64,000 nucleotides of DNA from an uncultured Pelagibacteraceae bacterium (GTDB taxonomy: Bacteria > Pseudomonadota > Alphaproteobacteria > Pelagibacterales > Pelagibacteraceae), in NCBI GenBank assembly GCA_902543375.1, contig CACBYE010000001.1:163862-227861 (forward strand), written 5' to 3'. This document shows positions 33,867-42,244 of this stretch, piece by piece; the first letter of the stretch is position 1; every line of letters starts with the position of its first letter. The notes under the pieces are model-generated. The model was not told the origin of the DNA and searched no databases. It saw only the letters and a program-made list of their open reading frames with translations. Position numbers and translations under genes: made by a program.

Positions 33867-34651
33867 TAACCACCTAGAAAAAGGCGACCCACATCAGGAT
33901 TACTTAAAAGATCATCACCTTCACCAGCAATTGCTGTTTGACCGGAAACTAAAACATATCCAATGTCAGCAAACTCAAGTCCTTTTTTTGCATTTTGCTC
34001 AACTAAGATGATTGTTTTTTTTTCATTTACCTGCAGATCTCTTAAAATTTCAAATACCATTTCAATATATCTTGGCTCCAACCCAATTGATGGTTCATCG
34101 ACTAATAGTACGGAGGGTTTCATTACTAAAGCTCTAGAAATTTCTAGCAAACGTCTCTCCCCGCCAGATAATACTTTAGCAGGTTGATTTCTTCTATTCC
34201 TTAATCTCTCATATTTTTCAAATATTCTCTCTGCTTCTTGATAAGACTCATCTGTATTTTCTTTGATATATCCACCCATTAATAGATTTTCTTCAACAGT
34301 CATGTCAGGGAATACTGAATTATCTTGAAGAATGTATGCAATACCTACTGATTTTAATTTTTCAGCTGGTGTAAGATTTGTAATTTCTTTTCCATCTAAT
34401 TCAATTTGTCCAGAAAAAATGTTTGTAAACCCATATATTGAATGAAGAATTGTTGATTTACCTGCACCATTTGGTCCAATCAAACACAAGGACTGGGCTT
34501 TTTTTACGAATAAATCAAAGTTATGAAGTATTTCCATTTTGCCATAACCAGCATTTAAATTTTTGATTGTTAAATGAATTTCATCTGGAGCTAAATTTTT
34601 AAGCTCTTCTGCTGTCGGAGCTTTTCCTAAAACCTCATACTGATTTGTCAT
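33866..34651 (-). CDS. livF: Branched-chain amino acid-type ABC ATPase LivF (second system)
   Basis: 261 residues, longer than usual at the N-terminus by about 25 residues (TNQYEVLGKAPTAEELKNLA) before the ATPase core. Walker A GPNGAGKST, signature VLSGGERRLLEISRALV, Walker B VLLVDEPSIGLEP and LVEQNAKKGLEFAD are present. It starts in the 1-base overlap with livG. Confidence 0.93.
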   Translation of the reverse strand: MTNQYEVLGKAPTAEELKNLAPDEIHLTIKNLNAGYGKMEILHNFDLFVKKAQSLCLIGPNGAGKSTILHSIYGFTNIFSGQIELDGKEITNLTPAEKLKSVGIAYILQDNSVFPDMTVEENLLMGGYIKENTDESYQEAERIFEKYERLRNRRNQPAKVLSGGERRLLEISRALVMKPSVLLVDEPSIGLEPRYIEMVFEILRDLQVNEKKTIILVEQNAKKGLEFADIGYVLVSGQTAIAGEGDDLLSNPDVGRLFLGG

Positions 34652-35391
34652 TATTGAGCTCCTAGATACGCGTCTATTACACGTTTATCACTTTTTATTT
34701 CATCTGGTGAACCATTTGCTAGCATCTTTCCATGAGCTAAACAAAAAATATTTTCTGCTAATTGCATTATCACTCTCATATTGTGTTCAATGACCAAAAG
34801 AGTAATTCCGAAATCTTGATTTACTTTAATTAATCTATCTATAATTCCATTAATTAATGTAGGGTTAATCCCAGCTGTTGGCTCATCCAATAATAACATT
34901 TCTGGCTCATTCATTAATGCCATAGCTAATTCCAATAATTTCTGCTGCCCAAAGGATAAATCACCTGCTCTTAAATTTCTTTTTTGATATAAACCCACAA
35001 AATTTAATAAATTTTCAGCCTTTTCTGTGAGTTCTTTTGGTATTGTTGAAAAGATTTTCATTAAACTCTCATCACTACCTTTGTGGCTGATCAACATATT
35101 TTCTACACAATTAAGCTTTCCATAAATTCGAGTTTGTTGAAAAGTTCTTAACAATCCAAGTTTTGCTATGACTGGAACTGGTAGCTCTGAAACCTCTTTA
35201 TCATTAAATTTGATTGAACCATTATCAATTGGGTATGTCCCAACTATCGAATTAAATAATGTTGTTTTACCAGATCCATTAGGACCAATTAATCCAACTA
35301 TTCTACCTTTTTCAACATTCATTGAAATATCAACATTGGCTTTAACACCACCAAATGATTTACTAACATTACTAACTTCTAGAATGCTCAT
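34651..35391 (-). CDS. livG: Branched-chain amino acid-type ABC ATPase LivG (second system)
   Basis: ATPase of the LivG type, 246 residues: Walker A GPNGSGKTT, LLRTFQQTRIYGKLNCVENM, signature LSFGQQKLLELAMALM (the second Gly of LSGGQ is Phe-Gly here), Walker B MLLLDEPTAGINP, and VIEHNMRVIMQLAENIF. Overlaps livM by 4 bases and livF by 1. Confidence 0.93.
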   Translation of the reverse strand: MSILEVSNVSKSFGGVKANVDISMNVEKGRIVGLIGPNGSGKTTLFNSIVGTYPIDNGSIKFNDKEVSELPVPVIAKLGLLRTFQQTRIYGKLNCVENMLISHKGSDESLMKIFSTIPKELTEKAENLLNFVGLYQKRNLRAGDLSFGQQKLLELAMALMNEPEMLLLDEPTAGINPTLINGIIDRLIKVNQDFGITLLVIEHNMRVIMQLAENIFCLAHGKMLANGSPDEIKSDKRVIDAYLGAQ

Positions 35392-36446
35392 TTAAGCTCC
35401 ACTTGTGCTTTACGGTCTTTCTCGTCCACAATTTCACCAAATCTCTCAGGATATTTTTCCCTTAACCATCCCATTATCCCCTCTGGAAAATAAATAACTA
35501 TAACTACAATTAAAACTCCTAGTGCAACATATTGCCAACCTAAGAAGAATGTCCAAAACCCCTCTTTAAAAATATGAAACACTGTTGCACCAATTATTGG
35601 TCCCCAAAGAGTTCCCTTTCCACCTAAGATTGCCATTAAAACCATGAAAACTCCCATCTCTCTTCCATCAAATGCAACATCTGTTGAGTCAATATATCCA
35701 ACCAAGCCACCCATGATTCCTCCAGCTAAACCACAGAAGAAAGCTGATATCATCCATCCAACTATCTTATACTTCATTGTTTCAATTCCCATAGCCTCAG
35801 CTTTATCTTCATTATCTCTAATTGCATTTAAAATTAATTTAAATCTGGTCGAGTAAATTCCTCTTACAGCTATAAAGGTTAGTACGAGAACAAAAAAACT
35901 TAGGAAATAAAAAAATTCACCTCTTGAGTCTAAACTTCCTACATCGGGGAATGGTGGAGTAGTGAATCCTTGGCCAGCACCAATAATTTCAATTCCTCCA
36001 GAAATCTCACCTGCTGCAACTCCTAGTCCTAATGTGCAAATTGCAAAATAATGCCCTCTAAGTCCTAAAATAGAGTAACCAATTAAGCCTGCTACAATTG
36101 TTGGTACAACTGCAGCAACTACCAATCCAACGGCCATTCCCTGAAAAAATTGCGCTGGGGTATGAACAAATGTTTTTTCTCCACCACTTTCAGTCCACTC
36201 AGCTAATGGAAAAAACATTCCAACTTGAACGGAGGCACATAGATACATTCCAAGTCCATAAAATAAAATATTACCAAAAGAATTATAGCCCATTTCACCA
36301 CCTTGAATATTCCATGTGGTTGCTAAAACTATTAATACACAAAGAATTGAAAGTTGAACTTTAAAGGCTGGAAACAAGAATGGAGCGGCTATACCAAAAA
36401 TTAATATTCCAACATATAAAATTAAATTATTTTTGCTAATACTCAT
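35388..36446 (-). CDS. livM: Branched-chain amino acid-type ABC permease LivM (second system)
   Basis: Permease of normal LivM length (352). Signatures: NIQGGEMGYNSFGNILFYGL near the N-terminus, LRGHYFAICTLGLGVAAGEI and the coupling stretch FKLILNAIRDNEDKAEAMGI near residue 215, then LGGKGTLWGPIIGATVFHIF. A long periplasmic loop (EWTESGGEKTFVHTPAQ) is unusual. Overlaps livH by 4 bases and livG by 4. Confidence 0.93.
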   Translation of the reverse strand: MSISKNNLILYVGILIFGIAAPFLFPAFKVQLSILCVLIVLATTWNIQGGEMGYNSFGNILFYGLGMYLCASVQVGMFFPLAEWTESGGEKTFVHTPAQFFQGMAVGLVVAAVVPTIVAGLIGYSILGLRGHYFAICTLGLGVAAGEISGGIEIIGAGQGFTTPPFPDVGSLDSRGEFFYFLSFFVLVLTFIAVRGIYSTRFKLILNAIRDNEDKAEAMGIETMKYKIVGWMISAFFCGLAGGIMGGLVGYIDSTDVAFDGREMGVFMVLMAILGGKGTLWGPIIGATVFHIFKEGFWTFFLGWQYVALGVLIVVIVIYFPEGIMGWLREKYPERFGEIVDEKDRKAQVELK

Positions 36447-37336
36447 TTTAAATACTCTCTTTTTCTTGAAAGTTTAAATCTTCTATAAACAAGTATTAAA
36501 ACTAACAATAAAAACACTGACCCAATTCTAAATTCTGTGCCCAGTATGTAATCTGCAAATTCTTCAAATACACCTAAGCCCATCCCTGACATTGCAACAC
36601 CAGGTAAGTTTCCTAATCCTGCAACAATAACAATCATAAAAGATCTAATTGTATAAGGAAGTCCCATATAAGGGTGAATTGTAAAAGTGATGGAAATTAA
36701 CGCACCAGCAACGCCACATAGGGCTGCATTAATACCAAAGGTTGCTGCATAAACTTTTTCTGTATCTACACCTAAAATCTTTGCTGCTCTTGCATTTTGT
36801 GCTGTAGCTCTAATCGCGCGACCAAGCTTAGATTTTTTCATATAAATTACTAAACAAATTGCAAATAAAATACTTATAAAAGCTGAAAATATTTTTGAAT
36901 TAGGCAAAACAACATTATTATTAAATAACATAGTTGTTCCATAATCTGAATTTGCAAGAACCACATCAGCTCCAAAAGCAAAGTTCATTAATTGCATGAA
37001 AAGAATACTTATTCCAAAAGTTGCTAAAATAGAGATAAATAAATCTCTATCTACTACTTTATTAATTACGAGTTTGTAAATTGCTATACCAACAAAATAC
37101 ATTACTACTGGAGCAACAATGACTCCCCAAGCTGGATGAATTCCATATAGATACATGAAATAAGCAATGTAACCACCTAATATAACAAGATCCCCTTGAG
37201 CAATATTAATTATATTCATTACTCCCCATTGAAGTGCCATGCCATATGCAATCAATGCAAATAATATTCCAAGTAAAACTCCATCCAAACATGCTTGAAC
37301 AGATATCATTGGATATTGGAAGACCATGAAATCCAT
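36443..37336 (-). CDS. livH: Branched-chain amino acid-type ABC permease LivH (second system)
   Basis: Permease of 297 residues: QWGVMNIINIAQGDLVILGG near residue 31, coupling stretch KLGRAIRATAQNARAAKILG near residue 172, and IVAGLGNLPGVAMSGMGLGV in the C-terminal half. An AAAGG ribosome site lies before the ATG. A hairpin between this gene and the binding protein gene probably lowers its expression relative to the binding protein. Confidence 0.93.
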   Translation of the reverse strand: MDFMVFQYPMISVQACLDGVLLGILFALIAYGMALQWGVMNIINIAQGDLVILGGYIAYFMYLYGIHPAWGVIVAPVVMYFVGIAIYKLVINKVVDRDLFISILATFGISILFMQLMNFAFGADVVLANSDYGTTMLFNNNVVLPNSKIFSAFISILFAICLVIYMKKSKLGRAIRATAQNARAAKILGVDTEKVYAATFGINAALCGVAGALISITFTIHPYMGLPYTIRSFMIVIVAGLGNLPGVAMSGMGLGVFEEFADYILGTEFRIGSVFLLLVLILVYRRFKLSRKREYLK

Positions 37337-37349
37337 AATGAACCTTTTA

Positions 37350-37388
37350 AAAAAATACCCCCTAAATATAATAAATAAGGGGGTATTT
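37350..37388 (-). terminator. Internal hairpin between binding protein and livH, partial terminator
   Basis: Perfect 10-base arms AAATACCCCC and GGGGGTATTT around a 16-base AT-rich loop, followed by TTT and A-rich sequence on the minus strand. Placed 12 bases after the binding-protein stop; it can both protect that mRNA and limit read-through into livHMGF. Confidence 0.7.
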
Positions 37389-37400
37389 ATAGATTTGTTT

Positions 37401-38639
37401 TTATCTTTTAGACCATGAAGGAATTGGGTGAATTAATTTAGCCGATGCCCATTTAGTTGGAGCAACAACTTTATTTTCACATTTTCCTGCATCATCACAC
37501 ATTACTTGAAAAAGTACCATTGGTTTATCAACATTCTGACCACCTTCAGCAAATTTTATGTTTCCATAAAAGGTTTGCATGTTTGTGGCTGCAAGAGCAT
37601 CTCTTACTTTCTTTTGATCAAAAGAATTTGCTCTTTCAAATGCATCTTTAAATACCAATAGAGCAGCTGATGATTCCGCTGCTTGATATGGAGGCGCGTA
37701 TCCAAACTCTTTTGTAAAGTCTGCGTCATAAGTCATACCATCTTTAAAGAATTTATCTTTATAAGTTAGTGTTTTATGCCACTGAGAAGCACATAAAGCA
37801 TATTGTGAGTTTTTACCATGTTGCTTTGACAATTTAGCTGCATCACAGTGTGTCATAGCTAACATTGGAACATCTACCTTCATCTCAGATATTTGTCTAA
37901 TAGCAGTTAGTGCACCTTTAGTATGGCCTGAAACCACTAAAACATCTGGTTTCATTTGTTTCACTTTTACTAAAGTCGCTGCCATATCGTTTAGCTCTTT
38001 TGGTAACTTATCGTCGATTACTTTTTTAGAGCCTGTTCTTTTAATTGCATCTAAAACTCCAAGTCTTACGTCTTGAGAAAACGCATCCTGTTCAAATGCC
38101 ATTGCAACTGTTACACCTTTTCCATTATTCTTTTCAACTGCTAGATCAATAGCAACATCAAGATATAAATTAGCAGGAGCTAATACAGCAAATAGATACT
38201 TGTAACCTTTTGTAAACAAAGATCTAGATGCACCATTTGCTTCAACCATTGGAACACCATACTTTTCAGTTACCGGAGCTATTGCTTTAGTTAATCCAGA
38301 ACTATATGGCCCAAGCATAAACTCAACACCATCTTGTGATATAAGTCTTTCTGCAAGTTGTGCTGCTCTTTTTGGGTTTGACTCATCATCGTAATAAATA
38401 ATGTCAAACTTATAAGTTTTTCCACCAACTTTAACTCCACCCATGCTGTTAATTCTATCAACGGCCATATTGTAACCGTTTTGAGTATGAACACCATTAG
38501 ATGAATATTTTCCAGTTAATGAAATAGCTGCACCTAACACAATCTTATCACCAACTACTTTTGCAAGTGATACAACTGAAGTTGAGAATAAAATCGCTAA
38601 TGCAGAAATAAAACTTAAAATTATTTTATTTAATTTCAT
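37401..38639 (-). CDS. Branched-chain amino acid-type ABC substrate-binding protein (second system)
   Basis: Periplasmic binding protein of 412 residues. The signal peptide (ILSFISALAILFSTSVVSLA) is followed by IVLGAAISLTGKYSSNGVHT and INSMGGVKVGGKTYKFDIIY, and EFMLGPYSSGLTKAIAPVTE. A strong AGAAGGAAA ribosome site precedes the ATG. First gene of a run with livHMGF, azlCD and csiD. Two Cys pairs near the C-terminus may form disulfides. Ligand not predictable; context suggests lysine-, glutarate- or branched-chain-related compounds. Confidence 0.92.
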   Translation of the reverse strand: MKLNKIILSFISALAILFSTSVVSLAKVVGDKIVLGAAISLTGKYSSNGVHTQNGYNMAVDRINSMGGVKVGGKTYKFDIIYYDDESNPKRAAQLAERLISQDGVEFMLGPYSSGLTKAIAPVTEKYGVPMVEANGASRSLFTKGYKYLFAVLAPANLYLDVAIDLAVEKNNGKGVTVAMAFEQDAFSQDVRLGVLDAIKRTGSKKVIDDKLPKELNDMAATLVKVKQMKPDVLVVSGHTKGALTAIRQISEMKVDVPMLAMTHCDAAKLSKQHGKNSQYALCASQWHKTLTYKDKFFKDGMTYDADFTKEFGYAPPYQAAESSAALLVFKDAFERANSFDQKKVRDALAATNMQTFYGNIKFAEGGQNVDKPMVLFQVMCDDAGKCENKVVAPTKWASAKLIHPIPSWSKR

Positions 38640-38679
38640 TTTATTTCCTTCTGTTATTAATTAATTAATATCTAATTAA

Positions 38680-38710
38680 ATAAAGAAATTCACACTAATG
38701 CAAGTGTCAA
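38680..38710 (-). promoter_or_regulatory. Probable promoter with inverted repeat before the second binding protein
   Basis: A consensus -35 TTGACA (38710-38705) lies 65 bases before the start. The -10 is weak (TCTTTA or TTTATT about 18-20 bases on). Inverted arms ACACT and AGTGT (38692-38707) with a 6-base spacer overlap the -35 and could be an operator. Confidence 0.4.
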
Positions 38711-38729
38711 AAATTACAGATCAATAAAT

Positions 38730-39344
38730 CTAATATCGTTGGGTAACAACAATTATTAACGCTATAATTACTAAAACACTCGCAGAGATTGTATTAATTG
38801 TTTTTGGATTTGCTTTTATCCATATTATTAATTTCTGAGCAAGAATTGCATAACCTATCAAAGATAAGAAATCTAAAACAATATAAGTTGTAATTAGTAT
38901 TATAAATTGACTTAAATAGTTTGAGCTAAAATCTATAAATTGGGGAAATATAAAAGGAAAAAACATCCAGGCTTTAGGACTTGTTCCTGCAACAATAAAA
39001 CCATCTCTAAAAAAAGATAAGTTGCTCTTTTTACTCTCTATTTTATTTTTTATGTCGTTAGGTCTAGACTTATAAATATCATAAGCAAGATATAATAAAT
39101 AAATTATTCCTATCCATTTAAAAATATTTAAAAATATTGAGCTTTCTGAAAAAAAGGATCCAATTACAAAGATTACTAAGGTTGCTTGAACTAAGTTTGC
39201 AGATACATCTCCTAGTGCAGACCATACACATCTCCCAACCCCATAATTCATTGAATAAGAGATAATAACGATTCTAGGGCTACCTGGAGTGATAAATAAA
39301 AAAATGATAATTTGTAAATAAAGAATAAAATCTAAGGGAAGCAT
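38730..39344 (-). CDS. LysE family amino acid exporter
   Basis: Six-helix translocator of the LysE/RhtB superfamily, 204 residues. Signatures: LFITPGSPRIVIISYSMNYG near the N-terminus and GVGRCVWSALGDVSANLVQA, followed by LLYLAYDIYKSRP and GFIVAGTSPKAWMFFPFIFP. The usual G-P-G-P motif is PGSP here. Likely substrates are basic or small amino acids. A stable hairpin with a nine-U tail lies only a few bases before the start codon and no ribosome site is seen, so expression is probably conditional, or translation begins further in. Confidence 0.88.
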   Translation of the reverse strand: MLPLDFILYLQIIIFLFITPGSPRIVIISYSMNYGVGRCVWSALGDVSANLVQATLVIFVIGSFFSESSIFLNIFKWIGIIYLLYLAYDIYKSRPNDIKNKIESKKSNLSFFRDGFIVAGTSPKAWMFFPFIFPQFIDFSSNYLSQFIILITTYIVLDFLSLIGYAILAQKLIIWIKANPKTINTISASVLVIIALIIVVTQRY

Positions 39345-39346
39345 AT

Positions 39347-39402
39347 AAAAAAAAAGATAGTCCTTAAAAACCGGGAGCTAAAGATGGCTAAGAAGGACTA
39401 TC
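39347..39402 (-). promoter_or_regulatory. Terminator-like hairpin in the lysE leader (attenuator or small RNA end)
   Basis: On the minus strand perfect 10-base arms GATAGTCCTT and AAGGACTATC enclose a 27-base loop and are followed by nine U, ending 2 bases before the lysE ATG. A TATAAT hexamer on the minus strand at 39458-39453 could start a transcript of about 100 bases ending here. This could be an attenuator for lysE or a stand-alone small RNA. A GTCCT further upstream (39423-39419 region) could compete for the AGGAC arm. Confidence 0.55.
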
Positions 39403-39440
39403 AAAAGACAGTATATCAGGACCTAAAAAAAATGCATTAA
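39384..39440 (+). CDS. Possible 18-residue leader peptide, Lys-rich
   Basis: A short frame on the plus strand, MAKKDYQKTVYQDLKKMH, begins 6 bases after GGGAG, one of the better ribosome sites in this part of the window. Five of 18 residues are Lys. It sits within the lysE leader hairpin (opposite strand) and 26 bases before the TIGR03643 gene. It may be real, or the sequence may be constrained by the hairpin alone. Confidence 0.25.
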   Translation: MAKKDYQKTVYQDLKKMH

Positions 39441-39466
39441 AGATTTTTATCAATTATAAAGGATTT

Positions 39467-39763
39467 ATGAAAAAAAAAGGTCACAGGCCAATAACCCGTA
39501 TTAAGAACCCTGAGCCAAATATTGAAGATCCAGATTGGGTCATTTGGGCTGCTTGGGCAGATAGGATCACTTTCGAAGAAATTGAAAAAAAAACTGGATA
39601 CAAGGAATCTGATGTTATCAAAATAATGAGAAGGTCAATCAAGCCTTCTTCATTTAGACTGTGGAGAAAAAGAGTAAATCAGAAAAGTATTAAACATAGA
39701 AAAAAGTTTGAATATTCTAGAAAACAAATTACTAGCAAAATTAAAAAAGGTGATTATCTTTAA
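39467..39763 (+). CDS. TIGR03643 family protein
   Basis: 98-residue basic protein of the uncharacterised TIGR03643 family. The N-terminal half holds the family's EDPDWVIWAAWADRITFEEI segment followed by KKTGYKESDVIKIMRR, which resembles a helix-turn-helix; the rest (FRLWRKRVNQKSIKHRKKFE) is strongly basic. Nucleic acid binding is plausible. An AAAGGAT ribosome site lies 4 bases before the ATG. A glutaredoxin follows after 3 bases. Confidence 0.85.
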   Translation: MKKKGHRPITRIKNPEPNIEDPDWVIWAAWADRITFEEIEKKTGYKESDVIKIMRRSIKPSSFRLWRKRVNQKSIKHRKKFEYSRKQITSKIKKGDYL

Positions 39764-39766
39764 TCT

Positions 39767-40021
39767 ATGAAAAAAGTAACAATTTATACTGGACCAATGT
39801 GCAACTATTGTGAGGCTGCAAAAAGATTATTAATTAGAAATAATACATCTTATAACGAAATTAATATTGCTAATGTCGATGGAGCAATGGATGAAATGAT
39901 TAAGAGAGCTAATGGAAAAAGAACGATTCCACAAATATTTTTTGATGATCAACACATCGGTGGTTATGATGAAGTTAGAGCACTAGAAAAAGAAAATAAA
40001 TTACAAGAATTATTAAAATAA
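39767..40021 (+). CDS. grxC: Glutaredoxin 3
   Basis: 84-residue glutathione-dependent thiol-disulfide oxidoreductase. Dithiol active site CNYC at residues 12-15, then the cis-Pro region KRTIPQIFFDDQHIGGYDEV typical of GrxC. Cytoplasmic. Co-transcribed with the TIGR03643 gene and convergent with msrB (4 bases), so two thiol-redox genes end at the same point. Confidence 0.95.
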   Translation: MKKVTIYTGPMCNYCEAAKRLLIRNNTSYNEINIANVDGAMDEMIKRANGKRTIPQIFFDDQHIGGYDEVRALEKENKLQELLK

Positions 40022-40025
40022 TTTT

Positions 40026-40394
40026 TTATTTAGCTTTAAAGGTTAAACAAACACCATTGTTACAATATCTTTTACCAGTTGGACGTGGTCCATCATCAAA
40101 GATATGACCGTGATGTGCATCGCAATTTTTACAATGATATTCGGTACGTGCATAACCTAATAAATGATCCGTTTTAGTTTCAAAAACATTTGGTAATGAT
40201 TGATAGAATGACGGCCAACCTGATCCACTTTCATATTTAGTTTTTGACTCAAATAATTTTATTCCACAATTAGCGCAATGATAGTATCCATCGCGTTTTT
40301 CATTATTCAATTCACTTGAACCCGGTCGTTCTGTCCCCTCCTCAAACATTATTAACTTCTGTTCGGCTGAAAGATTAGGATTTTTTTTATTCAT
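40026..40394 (-). CDS. msrB: Peptide methionine (R)-S-oxide reductase
   Basis: Reduces the R form of methionine sulfoxide. Two zinc-binding CxxC motifs are present (CANCGIKLF and CKNCDAHHGH), then GHIFDDGPRPTGKRYCNNG containing the catalytic Cys (RYC). The usual resolving-Cys position differs. 122 residues, no signal peptide, so cytoplasmic, in contrast with the probably exported MsrA elsewhere in the window. Last gene of the run from the amino acid oxidase, 3 bases after the deacetylase. Confidence 0.94.
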   Translation of the reverse strand: MNKKNPNLSAEQKLIMFEEGTERPGSSELNNEKRDGYYHCANCGIKLFESKTKYESGSGWPSFYQSLPNVFETKTDHLLGYARTEYHCKNCDAHHGHIFDDGPRPTGKRYCNNGVCLTFKAK

Positions 40395-40397
40395 TTA

Positions 40398-41294
40398 TTA
40401 TAATAATTTAGCACACGATTGATGTAAAAAAGAGTGTAATTCAACAAGTTTAGCAGTATCTTTATTGTAACCACCACCCAAAACTCCGCAGAGTGGAATT
40501 CGTTTTGAAAAAAAATTTTCTGTAACAATCTCATCTCTTTTCTTAATACCTTCATCTGAAATCTTTAATCTACCTAGCCGATCATTAAAATGGATGTCAA
40601 CTCCTGCAATATAAAAAACAAAATCAAAATTTTCTTGATTTAATTTATTTAAATGTGGTTTTAATATTTCAAGATATTCTTTATCTTCCAGATCATTTTC
40701 AAGCTCCACATCACAGTCGCTAATTGATTTTTTTGCAGGATAATTTGATTTTGAATGCATGCTAAAAGTAAAAACATTCCTGTTATCTTTAAATATGTCA
40801 GAATTTCCATTACCCTGATGAACATCTAAATCTAAAATTAAAATTTTTCCAGCTAACCCTTTTTCCAATAAATATTTTGATGCCACAGCTACATCATTGA
40901 AAACACAATAACCTGCTCCACCGTTATAATTTGCATGATGACTGCCTCCAGCAGTGTTGCAAGCTATACCAGTGCTAATTGCCAACTTAGAGGCTAATAC
41001 TGTGCCACCGGTTGCTACATAAGACCTTTTAATAACACTGTCTACTAATGGAAATCCTATTTTTTTTACTCCATTTTTATCCAAAGTTTTATTTCTTATA
41101 TCCTTAATATATTTTTCGGAATGTGCTCTCAACAAAGTTTCTTGAGAGCACGGATAGGGCTCATAAAATTTTTTTACTATTTTTTTCTCAATTAGATAAT
41201 TTGCTAAATCACCAAATTTGTTTATTGGAAATTTATGGTCATCACCAATCTTTGCAAAATAATCCTTATGATTGACAACTGGTAGTTCCATCAT
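40398..41294 (-). CDS. Histone deacetylase family hydrolase
   Basis: Zinc amidohydrolase of the HDAC/AcuC/acetylpolyamine deacetylase superfamily, 298 residues. The active-site His pair is GGSHHAN (about 119-120), zinc ligands Asp157 and His159 in DLDVHQGNG, and Asp233 in IAGVDIHFND. GVLGGGYNKD carries the late Gly-Tyr loop. Substrate could be an acetylated polyamine, amino acid or protein. It overlaps the 2-hydroxyacid dehydrogenase by 1 base. Confidence 0.9.
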   Translation of the reverse strand: MMELPVVNHKDYFAKIGDDHKFPINKFGDLANYLIEKKIVKKFYEPYPCSQETLLRAHSEKYIKDIRNKTLDKNGVKKIGFPLVDSVIKRSYVATGGTVLASKLAISTGIACNTAGGSHHANYNGGAGYCVFNDVAVASKYLLEKGLAGKILILDLDVHQGNGNSDIFKDNRNVFTFSMHSKSNYPAKKSISDCDVELENDLEDKEYLEILKPHLNKLNQENFDFVFYIAGVDIHFNDRLGRLKISDEGIKKRDEIVTENFFSKRIPLCGVLGGGYNKDTAKLVELHSFLHQSCAKLL

Positions 41295-42244
41295 TATTCA
41301 ATAACACGAATTGGTTTTCCGTTTACACAAGCCTCGAGAGACTCAATCATTTGACTGTAATAAATGTGATAATTTTCAGCTGTGACATATCCGATGTGAG
41401 GTGTCAATAATACATTAGGCAAAAATCTTAACTTATTATTTTCAGGTAAAGGTTCTTTTTCATAAACATCTAATCCAGCTCCTGCAATTTCATTAGTTGA
41501 TAATGCAATAATCAAATCATCTTCACTAACTATTGTGCCTCTAGAGGTGTTAATAAGAAATGCTGTTTTTTTCATTTTATCCATTTCCTTCAATGTAATA
41601 CAATTTTTATATCTCTCACCACCTTGAACGTGAATAGAGAGAAAGTCAGAGTTTTTTATTAAATCTTCTTTGCTAGATGGTAAAACATCTAATTCTTTAC
41701 ATGTGTCCAAATTTAAATTTTCGCTCCATGCCATGACTTGCATGCCAAATGCTTTACCGATTTTTGCAACTTGAGATCCAACTTTACCAAGACCAATTAA
41801 ACCAAGTATTTTTCCTTTCAGCTCTACTCCAACAGTAGTTTGCCAATACCCTTGGTACATATTATCTATTTCCTCTTTAAGATTTCTAGCCAATCCAAGT
41901 ATTAAAGCCCAAGTTAACTCAGGTGTTGGATTTAGATTGCTATCAGTTCCACTTATAATAATTTTCTTTTTTTTTGCAGTTTCAAGATCAATTGATTTAT
42001 TTCTTAATCCGGTAGTAATTATAAATTTTAACTTAGTCAAATTTTCCAATAAATTTTTGGTAATCGGAGTTCTTTCTCTCATTATCAATAAAGCCTCAAA
42101 GTCTGCTAGTTTATCAAGTGCATCAGCTTCATCCTCAAATGGCTCACTAAATATTTTAATTTCGTATTTCCCTGCTAATTTTTCAAGATCAACGAATTGT
42201 TGAGAAACATTTTGGTAATCGTCTAGAATTGCAACTTTAAGCAT
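41294..42244 (-). CDS. D-isomer 2-hydroxyacid dehydrogenase
   Basis: NAD(P)-dependent reductase of 2-keto acids, 316 residues. Rossmann motif LGLIGLGKVGSQVAKIGKAF (about 145-164), catalytic Arg in LINTSRGTIVSEDDL, Glu in EKEPLPENNKL and His in LLTPHIGYVT. The N-terminal LDDYQNVSQQFVDLEKLAGK is typical of a SAR11/rhizobial subgroup. Specific substrate unknown. Overlaps the DMT gene by 8 bases. Confidence 0.9.
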   Translation of the reverse strand: MLKVAILDDYQNVSQQFVDLEKLAGKYEIKIFSEPFEDEADALDKLADFEALLIMRERTPITKNLLENLTKLKFIITTGLRNKSIDLETAKKKKIIISGTDSNLNPTPELTWALILGLARNLKEEIDNMYQGYWQTTVGVELKGKILGLIGLGKVGSQVAKIGKAFGMQVMAWSENLNLDTCKELDVLPSSKEDLIKNSDFLSIHVQGGERYKNCITLKEMDKMKKTAFLINTSRGTIVSEDDLIIALSTNEIAGAGLDVYEKEPLPENNKLRFLPNVLLTPHIGYVTAENYHIYYSQMIESLEACVNGKPIRVIE

